From NCBI GenBank assembly GCA_937862885.1, contig CALMEE010000040.1, positions 1 to 64,000 on the forward strand: a stretch of 64,000 bases of DNA, in the 5' to 3' direction. The number at the start of each line of letters is the position of its first letter. Position 1 is the first letter of the stretch. Both the position numbers and the translations under genes were made by a program. This document shows, in pieces, positions 37,319 through 46,821 of this stretch. The notes beneath the pieces were generated by a model. That model ran no database searches and had not been told where the DNA came from. It saw only the letters and a program-made list of their open reading frames with translations. This stretch comes from an uncultured Planctomycetaceae bacterium (lineage in GTDB: Bacteria > Planctomycetota > Planctomycetia > Pirellulales > Pirellulaceae).

Positions 37319-39502
37319 ATGGTTAACGGAAGAATCTGGATCGTTTCAACTCTTTTCGCTCTCGGCGTAATCGTCGGCTTGAGTTCCCTCCTGATTTCTC
37401 AATATAGGCGAAGCGATTCTTCACATGCCGAACACGATTCCTTGCACGGCTCGTCAGCTGAAACCCTGAACCGAAAAAGCCAGGTACTTCAAAAAGAACT
37501 TCAGCTCTCGTCCGAGCAAGCGGCCGAGCTAGCAATTTCGCTGGTTGCCGAGGGCGACGCCTACCTAATCGCTGGCAATTCAGCCATCGCTACAAACCGA
37601 TTTCAAAGTGCGCTCAAGTTGACAGGGCGAATTACCAACGAGCTATCGTTACGACTCGCATTCTCAGCTGAATTGAGTAGCAATGCCGGGCTAGCTGCGG
37701 ATCATTACCGACGGATCCTCGCAAATAATCCATCCACCATCCACCGTTGGCTGGCCCTTTCGGGTTTAAGTCGCACGTGGATCGAACGGGGAAATCGGCT
37801 GGAAGCGATTTCGATTCTTGCAGACCTCTTTCTTGAGTCAATGGAGAACAATGATTTTCCACTCGAGCTGCGAGCGCAAGTGGGTTATCAATTGGGGCGG
37901 TCGCTCGAAGAAATGGTTTTACAGAATTACCATTTCGATGCAACCAGACCAGATGGGGTCGTATTCTACTCTGCGTCGCCACGAGTTGAAGATGTATTAC
38001 CCTTAATCGACATGCGTGCCAATGCGAAAAACGTACGGCAGCCCACGACTCAATCCGATTGGTTCTCAGAGAGCAGTGCTAATTCTGAACACCACTTAAA
38101 GGATGCAGATATAACTCCTAAGGAAATAACTGGACTCGAGATCACATTAATTCAAAGACCGAGCGAGTTGTTGGACTTGATGGTCGTCGACATACAATCG
38201 ACATTGGTCCCGATTCTTGAATTGATTAAGCAACTTGCGGCGACTTGCCAAACGGAACTGTATGCTAGTGACGAAGCAATGCGGCTAGTCAGCGGTCGAG
38301 CCAAGGCAATTGTCGGCAGTTCCTTTTCTGTCAGCATGTTGCTCGACAGTTTGACGTTGCCTTTGGGAATATTCTGGCATCAAGACGAAAACGGGCTTCA
38401 TTTGTTGTCGCTCGATGAGCGACCTGATCTTGCTTCCATTTACTTGCGCGCTGCGTTCGAGCGCACGTACCGCAGATTCGCGCTCAAGTACCCAGGTGAC
38501 CATCGAGTTTCTTCGTCAATATTTGCTCGCGCCAACGTGCGATTTATTGAAGGAGATCTGGATGCCGCCGCAACTCATTATCAGGAATTGCGAGTGAAGA
38601 ACCTGAAGGGTGAGTTGCTGGCGATGCTCTTCTATAACGTTGGAAAAGTTGAAATGAGGTTTGGCCGTAATGAATCTGCGATTCGGAGCTTCTATTTGAC
38701 TGTGGATCAATCCTATAATCAGGAACTCCAGTCGGCGGCATATTGGCTAATCGGGCAGCTGAGTTTGGAGAGTAATCGCCTGTCTGAAGCGATCAAGACG
38801 TCAGGGCGTGCCTTGAGCCTTGCACAATCGGAGCAACAAAAGCGATTGGCGGCGCTTACGATGGCTCGGGCTTACCTGCTTTCCAATCAACCCCTAAGCG
38901 CGAATCAAGTCCTATTTGAGAATCGTTTCTATTTTGCAAAAAGCGAGCTCTTTGTATCTGCCTCCGTGCTGGGTAGTTTTGCCCGCTATGTCGGCATGAC
39001 GGACGATAGCAGCATCAATTCAGAGGCCAATCGCCTTCTGAGCGCCGTGGCCAATGCCAAGCCGGACCAGTTGAACAGTTTTATAGACATTTATATCGCA
39101 AGCCGAGCTTGGCAAGAACTTGGTTTTCGAGATAAGGCCATCGAGATGTTGACTCTCGCCGCCAGCAACACATCGATTTTGGCATGGCGGTACCAAATTT
39201 TGTTTGAACTTGGCGTTCAGTTGAATTTGGCGCAAGAGACCGAGCGTGCCACAGCAATTTTTGAGTTTATCCGCAACGAAGAATCAAATGGATGGCGGAA
39301 GAAAGCACTGATTCAGTTAGCACACATTTACCTGCACCAACAAAAGTACAAGGAGAGCTTAAGCGCGTGTGAATCTCTGATTTCAGACGATCTGTCAGAC
39401 GAAGACAAACAACAAACGCTCAACCTTATGGGTCGCGCATACCGACAACTCGGCGAACACTACTCGGCAGCACTCTGTTTCGCCGGAATGATACCAAAGT
39501 AG
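37319..39502 (+). CDS. Membrane-anchored TPR protein with possible STN-like segment
   Basis: 727 residues. An N-terminal helix (IWIVSTLFALGVIVGLSSLLI) anchors it; the rest should be periplasmic. TPR-like helices occur around residues 70-200 and again from about 385 to the end (for example ASIYLRAAFERTYRRFALKYPGD, ALAIIRSFYL-type and LAGESLISD-type helices). Between them, at about residues 290-365, is a segment with the rhythm of a secretin/TonB short N-terminal (STN) domain: VDIQSTLVPILELIKQLAATCQTELY, then SVSMLLDSLTLPLGIFW, then a short strand HLLSL. It lies divergent to the flagellin cluster and upstream of two more unknown genes and a sigma-54 activator. No ribosome-binding site is visible. 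I infer a scaffolding role; family unknown. Confidence 0.8.
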   Translation: MVNGRIWIVSTLFALGVIVGLSSLLISQYRRSDSSHAEHDSLHGSSAETLNRKSQVLQKELQLSSEQAAELAISLVAEGDAYLIAGNSAIATNRFQSALKLTGRITNELSLRLAFSAELSSNAGLAADHYRRILANNPSTIHRWLALSGLSRTWIERGNRLEAISILADLFLESMENNDFPLELRAQVGYQLGRSLEEMVLQNYHFDATRPDGVVFYSASPRVEDVLPLIDMRANAKNVRQPTTQSDWFSESSANSEHHLKDADITPKEITGLEITLIQRPSELLDLMVVDIQSTLVPILELIKQLAATCQTELYASDEAMRLVSGRAKAIVGSSFSVSMLLDSLTLPLGIFWHQDENGLHLLSLDERPDLASIYLRAAFERTYRRFALKYPGDHRVSSSIFARANVRFIEGDLDAAATHYQELRVKNLKGELLAMLFYNVGKVEMRFGRNESAIRSFYLTVDQSYNQELQSAAYWLIGQLSLESNRLSEAIKTSGRALSLAQSEQQKRLAALTMARAYLLSNQPLSANQVLFENRFYFAKSELFVSASVLGSFARYVGMTDDSSINSEANRLLSAVANAKPDQLNSFIDIYIASRAWQELGFRDKAIEMLTLAASNTSILAWRYQILFELGVQLNLAQETERATAIFEFIRNEESNGWRKKALIQLAHIYLHQQKYKESLSACESLISDDLSDEDKQQTLNLMGRAYRQLGEHYSAALCFAGMIPK

Positions 39503-39628
39503 AGCTCAAATTCAAAAACGCTTTTCAATTAGGCCATACAGGAAACTTTCGGCTGCATTGAAATTAGCTGACGGAAATATCAACGCACATCGGCCAACAA
39601 CTTTTCGATCAAAATACGGAATCAACCA

Positions 39629-40576
39629 ATGGAACGTCAGTCGCATCCAACTGAACGACGAATGTTCAAAGCCAACAGTATCAAGTCTTCGCTGAGTCTA
39701 GTCCGCGAAGCAGCGGGATTGCCAGTCCGTGCCGTCATTCGAGGAAGAGGATTAGCAAAATCCATCAAAGTCGCCACAATTCTAGTCCTTGGACTTTCTT
39801 GTTGCACGGTATCTTCGCAAGATGAAAAGTCGAAAGAGGATAAGCAAAACGAAAGCGTGGAGACGTTTTTTGCTACGCCTCGTACGCTTGGCTCGCCCGT
39901 GTTCCCGCAAGATACAACTCAAGAGCAGCGACTTTCTGAACGAGAAGCTCGCATAAAGGCGATTGAACAAAGAATCGAATTGATCCGAGAGATTATTGCC
40001 AAAAATCAGGCTGAATTGCGCGATCGTCCCACAGAAGATCCTGAGCGTCAAGCAGAGGAAACGCCTTCGACGACGACACCAACACCAACACAACCCGACT
40101 CCCGTGAGTCTTCCAAGGAAAATATCGCATCCACCGATTTCAACAACACGGAACAAGCCCAACCTGCGACTAACAAAACTGAACCAGAACCGGTGATGAC
40201 TGCTCAGTCCAAAACGAATGCGGTTGTCGTTGTATCATCACCCGTTAATAGCTTGGAGTTAGCCAACAGTCTCTTCCTGACTGGCCATTACGCACAAGCC
40301 TTGAAAAGCTATGAGGCTCTACTGAGTGATGATGCAAATAATCTCGATCGTGATTGGCTCCGTTTGCTCGCTGCGAACGGATATCGCATTCGCCGTGAAA
40401 TCCCCAAAGCCGAGAGACTCTACCGTGAGGTCACTTCATCAAAAAACATTGGCTATCCTACAGATCACGCGAAATGGTACTTGGATCATTTGTCTCGGCG
40501 TAAATTGATTGACGCTGATTTTGAAATGATTGACGCCGAACTACATCCGTTCATGAATAAAACGAGGACGAAATGA
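39629..40576 (+). CDS. Secreted or membrane-anchored TPR protein with proline/threonine-rich linker
   Basis: 315 residues. A hydrophobic segment (KVATILVLGLSCCTVSS) after about 45 residues works as a signal anchor or an N-terminal leader if an internal Met (39662) is used. A charged coiled-coil-like part follows (EREARIKAIEQRIELIREIIAKNQ), then a Thr/Pro/Ser-rich linker (STTTPTPTQPDSRESSKEN region, about residues 145-200), then two TPR-type helices (LELANSLFLTGHYAQALKSYEAL). The pattern recalls periplasmic scaffold proteins. The stop overlaps the next start by four bases (ATGA), so the two are translationally coupled. Family unknown. Confidence 0.75.
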   Translation: MERQSHPTERRMFKANSIKSSLSLVREAAGLPVRAVIRGRGLAKSIKVATILVLGLSCCTVSSQDEKSKEDKQNESVETFFATPRTLGSPVFPQDTTQEQRLSEREARIKAIEQRIELIREIIAKNQAELRDRPTEDPERQAEETPSTTTPTPTQPDSRESSKENIASTDFNNTEQAQPATNKTEPEPVMTAQSKTNAVVVVSSPVNSLELANSLFLTGHYAQALKSYEALLSDDANNLDRDWLRLLAANGYRIRREIPKAERLYREVTSSKNIGYPTDHAKWYLDHLSRRKLIDADFEMIDAELHPFMNKTRTK

Positions 40577-40974
40577 CCATCGAGCCACTCGAACAACGCG
40601 TCTTGGATTCGTTAACAGAATTGTATTCGAGCTATCGAGTCATGCACACATTGATTGACGAGATGATGCAGCATGAAAATGATTCTCACTTACTGGACTC
40701 CTTAACAATCAAAGTAAAACAACAAAATGACGTCATTTTACGGCTAGAGCAAACGACTCGAGAAATTAAAGAGGATTATCGTGCTCGCGTGCCACACGCA
40801 TCCGAGCGAATTCGCCAAGCGTCAGCTGACTTAGCAGAGTATCTCAAGACAATCATGATGAAGGTCAATCAGCTCGAGGAACGAGCACGAGCATCGAGGA
40901 CGGAATTGATTCCGCAAATCCAACAAGGAGTCAAAGCAGTTCAAATGAAAAACGCATACGAAAAATATGCGTAA
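40573..40974 (+). CDS. Coiled-coil protein, FlgN/FliT-like chaperone candidate
   Basis: 133 residues, almost wholly helical and charged: LEQRVLDSLTELYSSYRVMHTLIDEMMQ, then NDVILRLEQTTREIKED, then ASADLAEYLKTIMMKVNQLEERARASRTELIPQIQQG, ending VQMKNAYEKYA. Length, helix pattern and closing AYEKYA resemble FlgN or FliT, the small cytoplasmic chaperones for hook-associated proteins, but similarity is at the level of pattern only. It is coupled to the preceding gene and lies near fliC, fliD and fliS. No secretion signal. Confidence 0.65.
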   Translation: MTIEPLEQRVLDSLTELYSSYRVMHTLIDEMMQHENDSHLLDSLTIKVKQQNDVILRLEQTTREIKEDYRARVPHASERIRQASADLAEYLKTIMMKVNQLEERARASRTELIPQIQQGVKAVQMKNAYEKYA

Positions 40975-41147
40975 GGATTTTCCTAGCCCCGGAAACAGAA
41001 TTCCTTATTGCGCTCAAAAATTCGTAACTGGCGTTTGTCCGCTGCGTGACAGGCCAGAAACATTGCAAACTGAAACCGTTTATGCCATGAATGGGTCGCC
41101 GCATTCGATTCAGGCTGTTTCAATGGTTATTTAAATATATTGTCAAT

Positions 41148-42071
41148 ATGATGAAGATTAGCAGCCAAACTATGCAGGCGCTCGTGAACCAGGCTCGGCG
41201 GTTCGCGCAAAGTTCCGCCTGTGTGCTAATCACGGGGGAAAGCGGTACGGGCAAGGAATTGCTTAGTCGTCTCATTCATAACGAAAGCCAACGTGCTGAA
41301 AACAACTATATTGCCGTCAATTGTGCAGCCCTGCCGGAATTGCTTATCGAAAGCGAGTTGTTTGGGCACGAGCGAGGTGCATTTACGGGTGCTTTTCAAG
41401 AGCGAATTGGTCATTTTCAACACGCTCATCGTGGAACAATTCTGTTAGATGAGATCAGCGAGATTCCTTTATCGATACAAGCCAAATTGCTTCGTGTTAT
41501 TGAAGAACAAGAAGTAATTCGCATCGGCGCGAGCCAACCGATTAAGATTGACGTCCGCATCGTTGCCACATCGAATCGTAATTTGGCGAAGGCTGTGGCC
41601 TCGGAAACGTTTCGGCTCGATTTATTTCATCGATTAAGTGTATTGCGATTGATGATTCCACCATTGCGAGAGCGAGTTGACGATATCCCGCCCCTCGCCG
41701 AACATTTTCTGCAAAAATTCCGCCATGAAGCGCAGCAGAACATCAAAGGTTTTACGAACGAGGCGATTAAGGAGTTATGCAGCTATGATTGGCCGGGAAA
41801 TGTGCGTGAATTGCGGAATGTAATTCACTGCGCATGCGTCGTCTGCGATGGATCGTTGATTGACACAAGTTGTTTCCCTCACCTCCACGAGCAACGCCTA
41901 ACGAGGGAACTACAATCAAACTACTCCACTGACCTGAACGAAATCGAGAAACAAGCAATTCTGGCGACGCTGGAGAAGTATCGAGGAAACAAGACTGCTG
42001 CGGCAGCTGAACTTGGCGTCACGCCTCGAACTCTGTCGAATAAACTGAAGATCTACAAAGCGGCCGGATAA
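41148..42071 (+). CDS. Sigma-54-dependent activator without sensory domain
   Basis: 307 residues from ATG 41148 (a second ATG follows directly). AAA+ enhancer-binding protein: Walker A GESGTGKE (residues 30-37), the sigma-54 contact loop GAFTGA (77-82), Walker B TILLDEI, and a C-terminal Fis-type helix-turn-helix (NKTAAAAELGVTPRTLSNKLKIY). There is no receiver, GAF or PAS domain in front of the AAA+ module, so any signal must come from binding partners or from its own expression, as with PspF-type activators. In many bacteria RpoN activators (FlrA, FlrC, FleQ, FleR) control flagellar genes; its place at the end of the flagellar island suggests the same here. An upstream start at 41091 is possible. 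Confidence 0.92.
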   Translation: MMKISSQTMQALVNQARRFAQSSACVLITGESGTGKELLSRLIHNESQRAENNYIAVNCAALPELLIESELFGHERGAFTGAFQERIGHFQHAHRGTILLDEISEIPLSIQAKLLRVIEEQEVIRIGASQPIKIDVRIVATSNRNLAKAVASETFRLDLFHRLSVLRLMIPPLRERVDDIPPLAEHFLQKFRHEAQQNIKGFTNEAIKELCSYDWPGNVRELRNVIHCACVVCDGSLIDTSCFPHLHEQRLTRELQSNYSTDLNEIEKQAILATLEKYRGNKTAAAAELGVTPRTLSNKLKIYKAAG

Positions 42072-42457
42072 CCCCATGTGTCCACAGCGATTGTGAAAAC
42101 GAGCCTAGAAATGACCACAAGGAATCGACACTCAGTGGTCATTTCCAACAATCTGGACTCGTTGCCCGGGAATACACTTCGCATTGTTAGTTACGACGCA
42201 TTCCGCCAACCCGTCCGCATAATGTGCAAAGGCATGCGTGGAATTTTCCCCCGAGAGCTGGTGAAATGACGCGTGCCCAGAGCGAATCTCGTTCGGCGAA
42301 GTTCCAACCGCGAGTAGCTCGAGATGACGCAGAATGCTACAAAATACGCGTTGGATCATCTGTTGGCAGAAATCAACCAGGTTTGGTAGATGCCGTAACC
42401 CTCACATTTCTAGAAGGCGCTGGAATCGTTGCCAGTTCCTAGCTTTGAATTTATGCC
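42072..42457. other. Intergenic region
   Basis: About 390 bases between the sigma-54 activator and the OsmC-like gene. Open frames of 63 and 72 codons at 42078-42269 and 42224-42442 show no recognisable features. No RNA gene, terminator or promoter of standard form seen. Confidence 0.45.
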
Positions 42458-42937
42458 ATGATTGAAATCAATACCACGATCACGTGGCAACGTAACAACG
42501 AGAAGTTTATCGACGGTCGATATTCTCGGGCTCATACATGGAACTTCGACGGGGGTTTTACAGTACCTGCGTCGTCGTCTCCGCATGTTGTCCCAATTCC
42601 CTATTCCGTCGAGTCGGCCGTCGATCCAGAAGAGGCGTTTGTGGCGTCACTTTCGAGTTGTCACATGTTGTGGTTTCTCTCGATCGCAGCAAAACGCGGC
42701 TTTGTTTTGGACAGTTATCATGATTCTGCGGTTGGGGAAATGTCCAAGAACGAGGACGGAAAACTGTTTGTTTCCGTTGTCCGCTTGCGACCATGCATTG
42801 GGTGGAACGGAGACGCTCCCGATGGTTCGCAAATTCTTGCAATGCACGAAGAGGCTCATGCTTCTTGCTTCATTGCCAATTCCGTTCTTACCACAATTTA
42901 CATTGATCCAACTTCCGACCGACCCGACACAGACTGA
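42458..42937 (+). CDS. OsmC/Ohr-family protein
   Basis: 159 residues, normal length. OsmC-type proteins are thiol-dependent peroxidases that reduce organic hydroperoxides in the cytoplasm. Seen: the N-terminal sheet, VDPEEAFVASLSSCHMLWFLSIAAKRGF with the first conserved cysteine in SSCH, and the second cysteine in EEAHASCFIANSVLTTI. Both catalytic cysteines are present, so it should be active. It is a single gene without operon partners. Confidence 0.9.
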   Translation: MIEINTTITWQRNNEKFIDGRYSRAHTWNFDGGFTVPASSSPHVVPIPYSVESAVDPEEAFVASLSSCHMLWFLSIAAKRGFVLDSYHDSAVGEMSKNEDGKLFVSVVRLRPCIGWNGDAPDGSQILAMHEEAHASCFIANSVLTTIYIDPTSDRPDTD

Positions 42938-43278
42938 TGCGGCTTTTCGACAACACCTGGATGCCAACAAAACCCACGCGTTTGACGCCAAACTAAGGGT
43001 TCACGCTCACATCCAAGCATGCTTTCTACGGCACAATTGCTTTTTGTAGACAATCACCTCCATTTCATTCTTTTCGGCCAAAATATCAGAGTTCTACGTG
43101 TAAACGAGACCTTTTCGTAGCTATGATTTGAGCTAGTGTCACTTTGTTACCATACTCGCCATAATGGTTGAAGGCGACTAACAACTTTGCCACGCGACTG
43201 ATTAATTTATTGATGGCGAGACTGCGGGTTCAAAGCCCGAACAAGGTAACGCTCAAAACATGTTTTCGGAGTATTCAA
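42938..43278. other. Intergenic region
   Basis: About 340 bases between the OsmC-like gene and the PPC-domain gene. The right part is open in the frame of the next gene (from 43168) but does not look like a signal peptide, so I treat it as untranslated. Nothing else recognised. Confidence 0.45.
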
Positions 43279-44889
43279 ATGACTTTTAAGTTCTCAATGT
43301 ACTTGTTAATGAGCTTCGCCGTTTGCTTGGCGACCGTATCCGAAAATGCGTTGGTTATCGTAAACCTGAACGGACAAGAGAGTGATCGAACCGTTGACAC
43401 GCCAGGAGCCTTTGACAAGTACTTGACGCCTAGCACCGTGGATCGATGGACGTTCACCGGCAAAAAGGGAGAACTGATTCTCGTTGGCGTAAAGACGACT
43501 GAATTCGATGCGATACTCAAACTCGTCCAAGTAGCTGATGAGGAAGAACGGCAATTGCTGGATGTTGATGACGATGGCAGTGACGCACATCTTGCTTTAC
43601 GTTTGCCTGAAGCTGGTGAGTACAGAATTGTTGTTCACGGTTATGAATACAAAGGCGGCGGAAATTATCGGATGAACCTAGAACAAATTGAAGCGACCGA
43701 GATTAGCATCGGCGTTTCAACGGTTGGAGTCTTGAACAATCAGGGTGTTGCGTGGTTCTATTTGTCGGGAGAAAAACAGGATACGGTGGCGGTCGACCTA
43801 TTTGGAAGTCCTGGACTTCGTTGGCAAGCCAGAAACACTAAGGGCCTTCCGCACTCGGTTTGGCTGGATACGTTTAAGTTCGACGAGTCGGGCGAGTATT
43901 ATTTGCGCGTTGAGGGACCGGCTGCGGGGCGTTTTGAATTACGACTGAATCCTGCGGCGCGAAAACCACTTGATCTTGAAACCCAATTATCAGCGACATT
44001 GGATCGCAAGTCAGCGTTATTGTTCGATGTCCATGCCGACGACCAGACGTTTGGCGTTTTCGAGTTGGAGGTTTTGGGGGATGTGCAGAGCATACTGGTT
44101 CCAGCAATAGAAAAGAAGTCACAGCAATCTGCCTCAGTGCAACATAAGCCGGATATGCAGTTTATCGAGATTCCCAGCAAGGGTCGGTTTAAACGCTATG
44201 CGGTCGTTTGGGGTGACAAAGAAAAATACCAATTGAAGCTCTATTCTGCGCGAGGTGCCAATGTCCGGATAAATTACACGGATCCCAGGCAAGAAATTGA
44301 TCCACAAACCAGTTTGAGCGCTGACTTGCCTTTAGGCTCAATCCATTTTTTTAAGATTCGAGCTGAAGCTGGACAGGCGCTTACGTTCAAATGCGAATCT
44401 GATCGCTTCGACAGTCAATTGCAACTTTACGACGGTTCTGGCAAAACGTTGGGATTTGATGATGATGGCGGAGGGGGACTCAATAGCAAGCTCAAACATT
44501 TGTCCTTCACATCATCGGACCTGATCTTAGCCGTGTCATCTCGCGGTTACGGTGGAGGTGGCGAGTATTTATTGTCCACTGAAATTGAGCGTCCGCAAAA
44601 GCTAGTTTTAGGTGAAAAGTACAAAGGCAATTTGGCTTCCGCTGAGTCCGGATTTTTCGAGTTGCAAGCAACTGAGAAACAAAAGACGATCTTTCATTTA
44701 CAAAGTGAACACATCAACTCAACGATCAGAATCTTGAATGCCCATGGAGTGATCATGGCCGTTGCCAATAGCGGGCAAAACAAGGACGCAGTCTTGGTTC
44801 ACGAATTTTCCGCATCAGGAACGTACATCGTCTTGCTCACTTTGGGTGACCAGGGAGCGTTTCAATTCCGGACTTTCGACCCCAACTAA
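43279..44889 (+). CDS. Secreted protein with tandem PPC-type domains
   Basis: 536 residues from ATG 43279, chosen because it yields a signal peptide (FKFSMYLLMSFAVCLATVSENAL); GGAG lies seven bases upstream. Several beta-sandwich repeats of the bacterial pre-peptidase C-terminal (PPC) type follow: VDRWTFTGKKGELILVGVKT with DVDDDGSDAHLALRLPEAGEYRIVVHGY, and later IHFFKIRAEAGQALTFKCESDRFDSQLQLYDGSGKTLGFDDDGG, each with the Asp-rich loop and the GEY closing strand. No protease domain is attached. The protein probably binds surface or matrix components in the envelope; a specific role cannot be read. Confidence 0.82.
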   Translation: MTFKFSMYLLMSFAVCLATVSENALVIVNLNGQESDRTVDTPGAFDKYLTPSTVDRWTFTGKKGELILVGVKTTEFDAILKLVQVADEEERQLLDVDDDGSDAHLALRLPEAGEYRIVVHGYEYKGGGNYRMNLEQIEATEISIGVSTVGVLNNQGVAWFYLSGEKQDTVAVDLFGSPGLRWQARNTKGLPHSVWLDTFKFDESGEYYLRVEGPAAGRFELRLNPAARKPLDLETQLSATLDRKSALLFDVHADDQTFGVFELEVLGDVQSILVPAIEKKSQQSASVQHKPDMQFIEIPSKGRFKRYAVVWGDKEKYQLKLYSARGANVRINYTDPRQEIDPQTSLSADLPLGSIHFFKIRAEAGQALTFKCESDRFDSQLQLYDGSGKTLGFDDDGGGGLNSKLKHLSFTSSDLILAVSSRGYGGGGEYLLSTEIERPQKLVLGEKYKGNLASAESGFFELQATEKQKTIFHLQSEHINSTIRILNAHGVIMAVANSGQNKDAVLVHEFSASGTYIVLLTLGDQGAFQFRTFDPN

Positions 44890-44914
44890 GCGGATGACAA
44901 GGTCAGCGTGCCTG

Positions 44915-44926
44915 CCAGATATCTGG
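44915..44926. repeat. Perfect 12-base palindrome and GC hairpin behind the PPC gene
   Basis: CCAGATATCTGG is a perfect palindrome 25 bases after the stop at 44889. Another hairpin follows at 44931-44957 with arms GCGGGG and CCCCGC. Neither is followed by a T-run on the plus strand, so they are not a clear intrinsic terminator. Confidence 0.4.
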
Positions 44927-45078
44927 TGAAGCGGGGATATTTTCACTCTCCCCCCGCGGCAAGTATAAAGGTCCATCAATCTCACACTCAAATGTCGAAG
45001 CAACGGGCCAACGTGGTAAAAAGGCAATAATCGCCAAAACAATTCACGCTTCGTCATTCCAGGAACGCTAGTGAGTGG

Positions 45079-45651
45079 TTACATCACGTTGCGCCGATGC
45101 AACTCCCAAAAGCATTTGCAACTGGTGCGTGCGTCGGCCAGGGCATGATGATGAATTTTCAAGTCTTCATTAAACAGAATGCGATATAACTCGTTTAATG
45201 ACGGCCATTTGAATCCGTCTGCTCGTGGCAAGCGACAAAACTCAGTCGATTCGCGCATGGTGCAACGCAGATTTTTGCCTTTGAAAGGATTCCCAATGAA
45301 TTGCCTCAAAAATTCCGCGCGTAGAACCCGCACGTCAAACGAAATATTGTGGGCTGCGCATGTATCCACTTCTTGCAGATCGGATCGAAAGGCTTTCAAT
45401 ACTTGTTTAATCGGCTCGCCATCGCGTTCCGCTATTTCCTGTGTAATTCCATGAATAGAAATGGCTTGTGGCGAAATTTTGAAGCCAACCGGCCGAATCA
45501 CATGGCAAGCTGACTTGACTTCTTGGCCTTGGTTATCTGTAACAACCCAACCCAGTTGAATGAGACGCGGCCAGTTAGGCAAAAACCATTGCGGCGCTCT
45601 GGGGAAAATTGGCAGCCCATTGGTTTCAGTATCGAGAAATAGAAAGGCCAT
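45079..45651 (-). CDS. DEDD-type 3'-5' exonuclease (DnaQ-like)
   Basis: 190 residues. Exonuclease motifs are seen in order: Exo I FLDTETNG (D7, E9), Exo II around AHNISFDVRVL, and Exo III HHHALADA with the catalytic His and Asp of the DEDDh type. It belongs to the family of DnaQ epsilon subunits, RNase T and related nucleases, acting on 3' ends of DNA or RNA in the cytoplasm. There is no polymerase-binding tail, so the specific role is uncertain. Single gene. Confidence 0.88.
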   Translation of the reverse strand: MAFLFLDTETNGLPIFPRAPQWFLPNWPRLIQLGWVVTDNQGQEVKSACHVIRPVGFKISPQAISIHGITQEIAERDGEPIKQVLKAFRSDLQEVDTCAAHNISFDVRVLRAEFLRQFIGNPFKGKNLRCTMRESTEFCRLPRADGFKWPSLNELYRILFNEDLKIHHHALADARTSCKCFWELHRRNVM

Positions 45652-45792
45652 CAGTTCTGGACGCTAAAAGAATTCCGCAAGATATGAGGACGTACCGAAC
45701 GTCTGAAGGGTTGTCCGCACCGCAAGATAAGCTGCATCAGCGCTATTCCTAGCGGAACAGCCAATTGCGTGAACCCGTTTGAAATTGCTCAA

Positions 45793-46809
45793 CTAGTGAA
45801 CTTCCCAGGTATCTCCTGAATGGAACAGAGCATCCAAGTCACCAGTTCCTTGCTCGGCAATCGCATCTGCGACTTGATTGTTGATATCGTCATTATATGT
45901 TGACCTCAGCACATTTCGAAACACGCCAATTGGTTCCGGCATCTTGGGCCAACGCATTCGACTCAACATGAACGCATAATGTGGTTCTTCCATTGTCTCG
46001 TCGTGACAAACGAGATCTTCGGCGGAAATATCTCCATCCAGTTTGACAGTTTCAGGAACCAATCCTTTTAGGCGAATACCTTTATCATGGTTCTTGCCAT
46101 AAATTAGGGGCTGACCATGAACTAACTCAATGACATTGTCGTCTTTGACTGACTTATCTGTCGCGTATTCCCAGGCACCGTCATTGAACACATTACAATT
46201 CTGATAGACTTCAACAAAGGACGTGCCTTTGTGAGCAGCAGCCCGTTGCAACGTCTGCTCCAAATGTTTTGTGTTGAAGTCAATCGACCGTGCAACAAAT
46301 GTCGCCTCAGCGGCCAACGCAACCGATATCGGGTTCAGCGGATGATCGATTGACCCTCGTGGCGTGCTCTTCGTCACATGCCCCTCGCTCGACGTCGGGG
46401 AATATTGGCCCTTCGTCAAACCGTAAATGCGGTTATTAAACAACACAATGTTAATATCGAGATTACGTCGGATCACGTGCAGAAAATGATTGCCTCCGAT
46501 ACTCAGTGCATCACCATCTCCAGTAATGACAAACACCGTCAAGTCAGGACGCGTTGACTTCAAGCCCGTTGCCACCGCGGGTGCTCGACCATGGATGCTG
46601 TGAATCCCGTAAGTATTCATATAGTAGGGGAAACGGCTGGAACAACCGATTCCCGAAACAAACACGACATTTTCCAATGGCACACCCAAAGTTGGCATGA
46701 CCTTTTGCATTTGTTTGAGAATCGAATAGTCACCGCAACCTGGGCACCAGCGTACCTCTTGGTCTGAAGCAAAGTCATTTGCAGTGAGTAAGGGCAATAT
46801 CGTCGACAT
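45793..46809 (-). CDS. korB: 2-oxoacid:ferredoxin oxidoreductase beta subunit
   Basis: 338 residues. Thiamine-pyrophosphate-binding subunit of a 2-oxoacid:ferredoxin oxidoreductase, probably acting on 2-oxoglutarate; KorB and KorA oxidise it to succinyl-CoA with reduced ferredoxin. Seen: N-terminal RWCPGCGDYSILKQMQK with cysteines, IGCSSRFPYYMNTYGIHSIHGRAPAVATG, and the TPP motif GDGDALSIGGNHF with NNRIYGLTKGQYSPTS. Encoded 12 bases behind korA. The 2-oxoglutarate preference is inferred from the closest family type. Confidence 0.92.
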   Translation of the reverse strand: MSTILPLLTANDFASDQEVRWCPGCGDYSILKQMQKVMPTLGVPLENVVFVSGIGCSSRFPYYMNTYGIHSIHGRAPAVATGLKSTRPDLTVFVITGDGDALSIGGNHFLHVIRRNLDINIVLFNNRIYGLTKGQYSPTSSEGHVTKSTPRGSIDHPLNPISVALAAEATFVARSIDFNTKHLEQTLQRAAAHKGTSFVEVYQNCNVFNDGAWEYATDKSVKDDNVIELVHGQPLIYGKNHDKGIRLKGLVPETVKLDGDISAEDLVCHDETMEEPHYAFMLSRMRWPKMPEPIGVFRNVLRSTYNDDINNQVADAIAEQGTGDLDALFHSGDTWEVH

Positions 46810-46821
46810 AGCGTTCTGAAA

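Noticed and set aside
42462-43049. 195-codon frame overlapping the OsmC-like gene
   Set aside because: Out-of-frame shadow; the OsmC frame has both catalytic cysteines.
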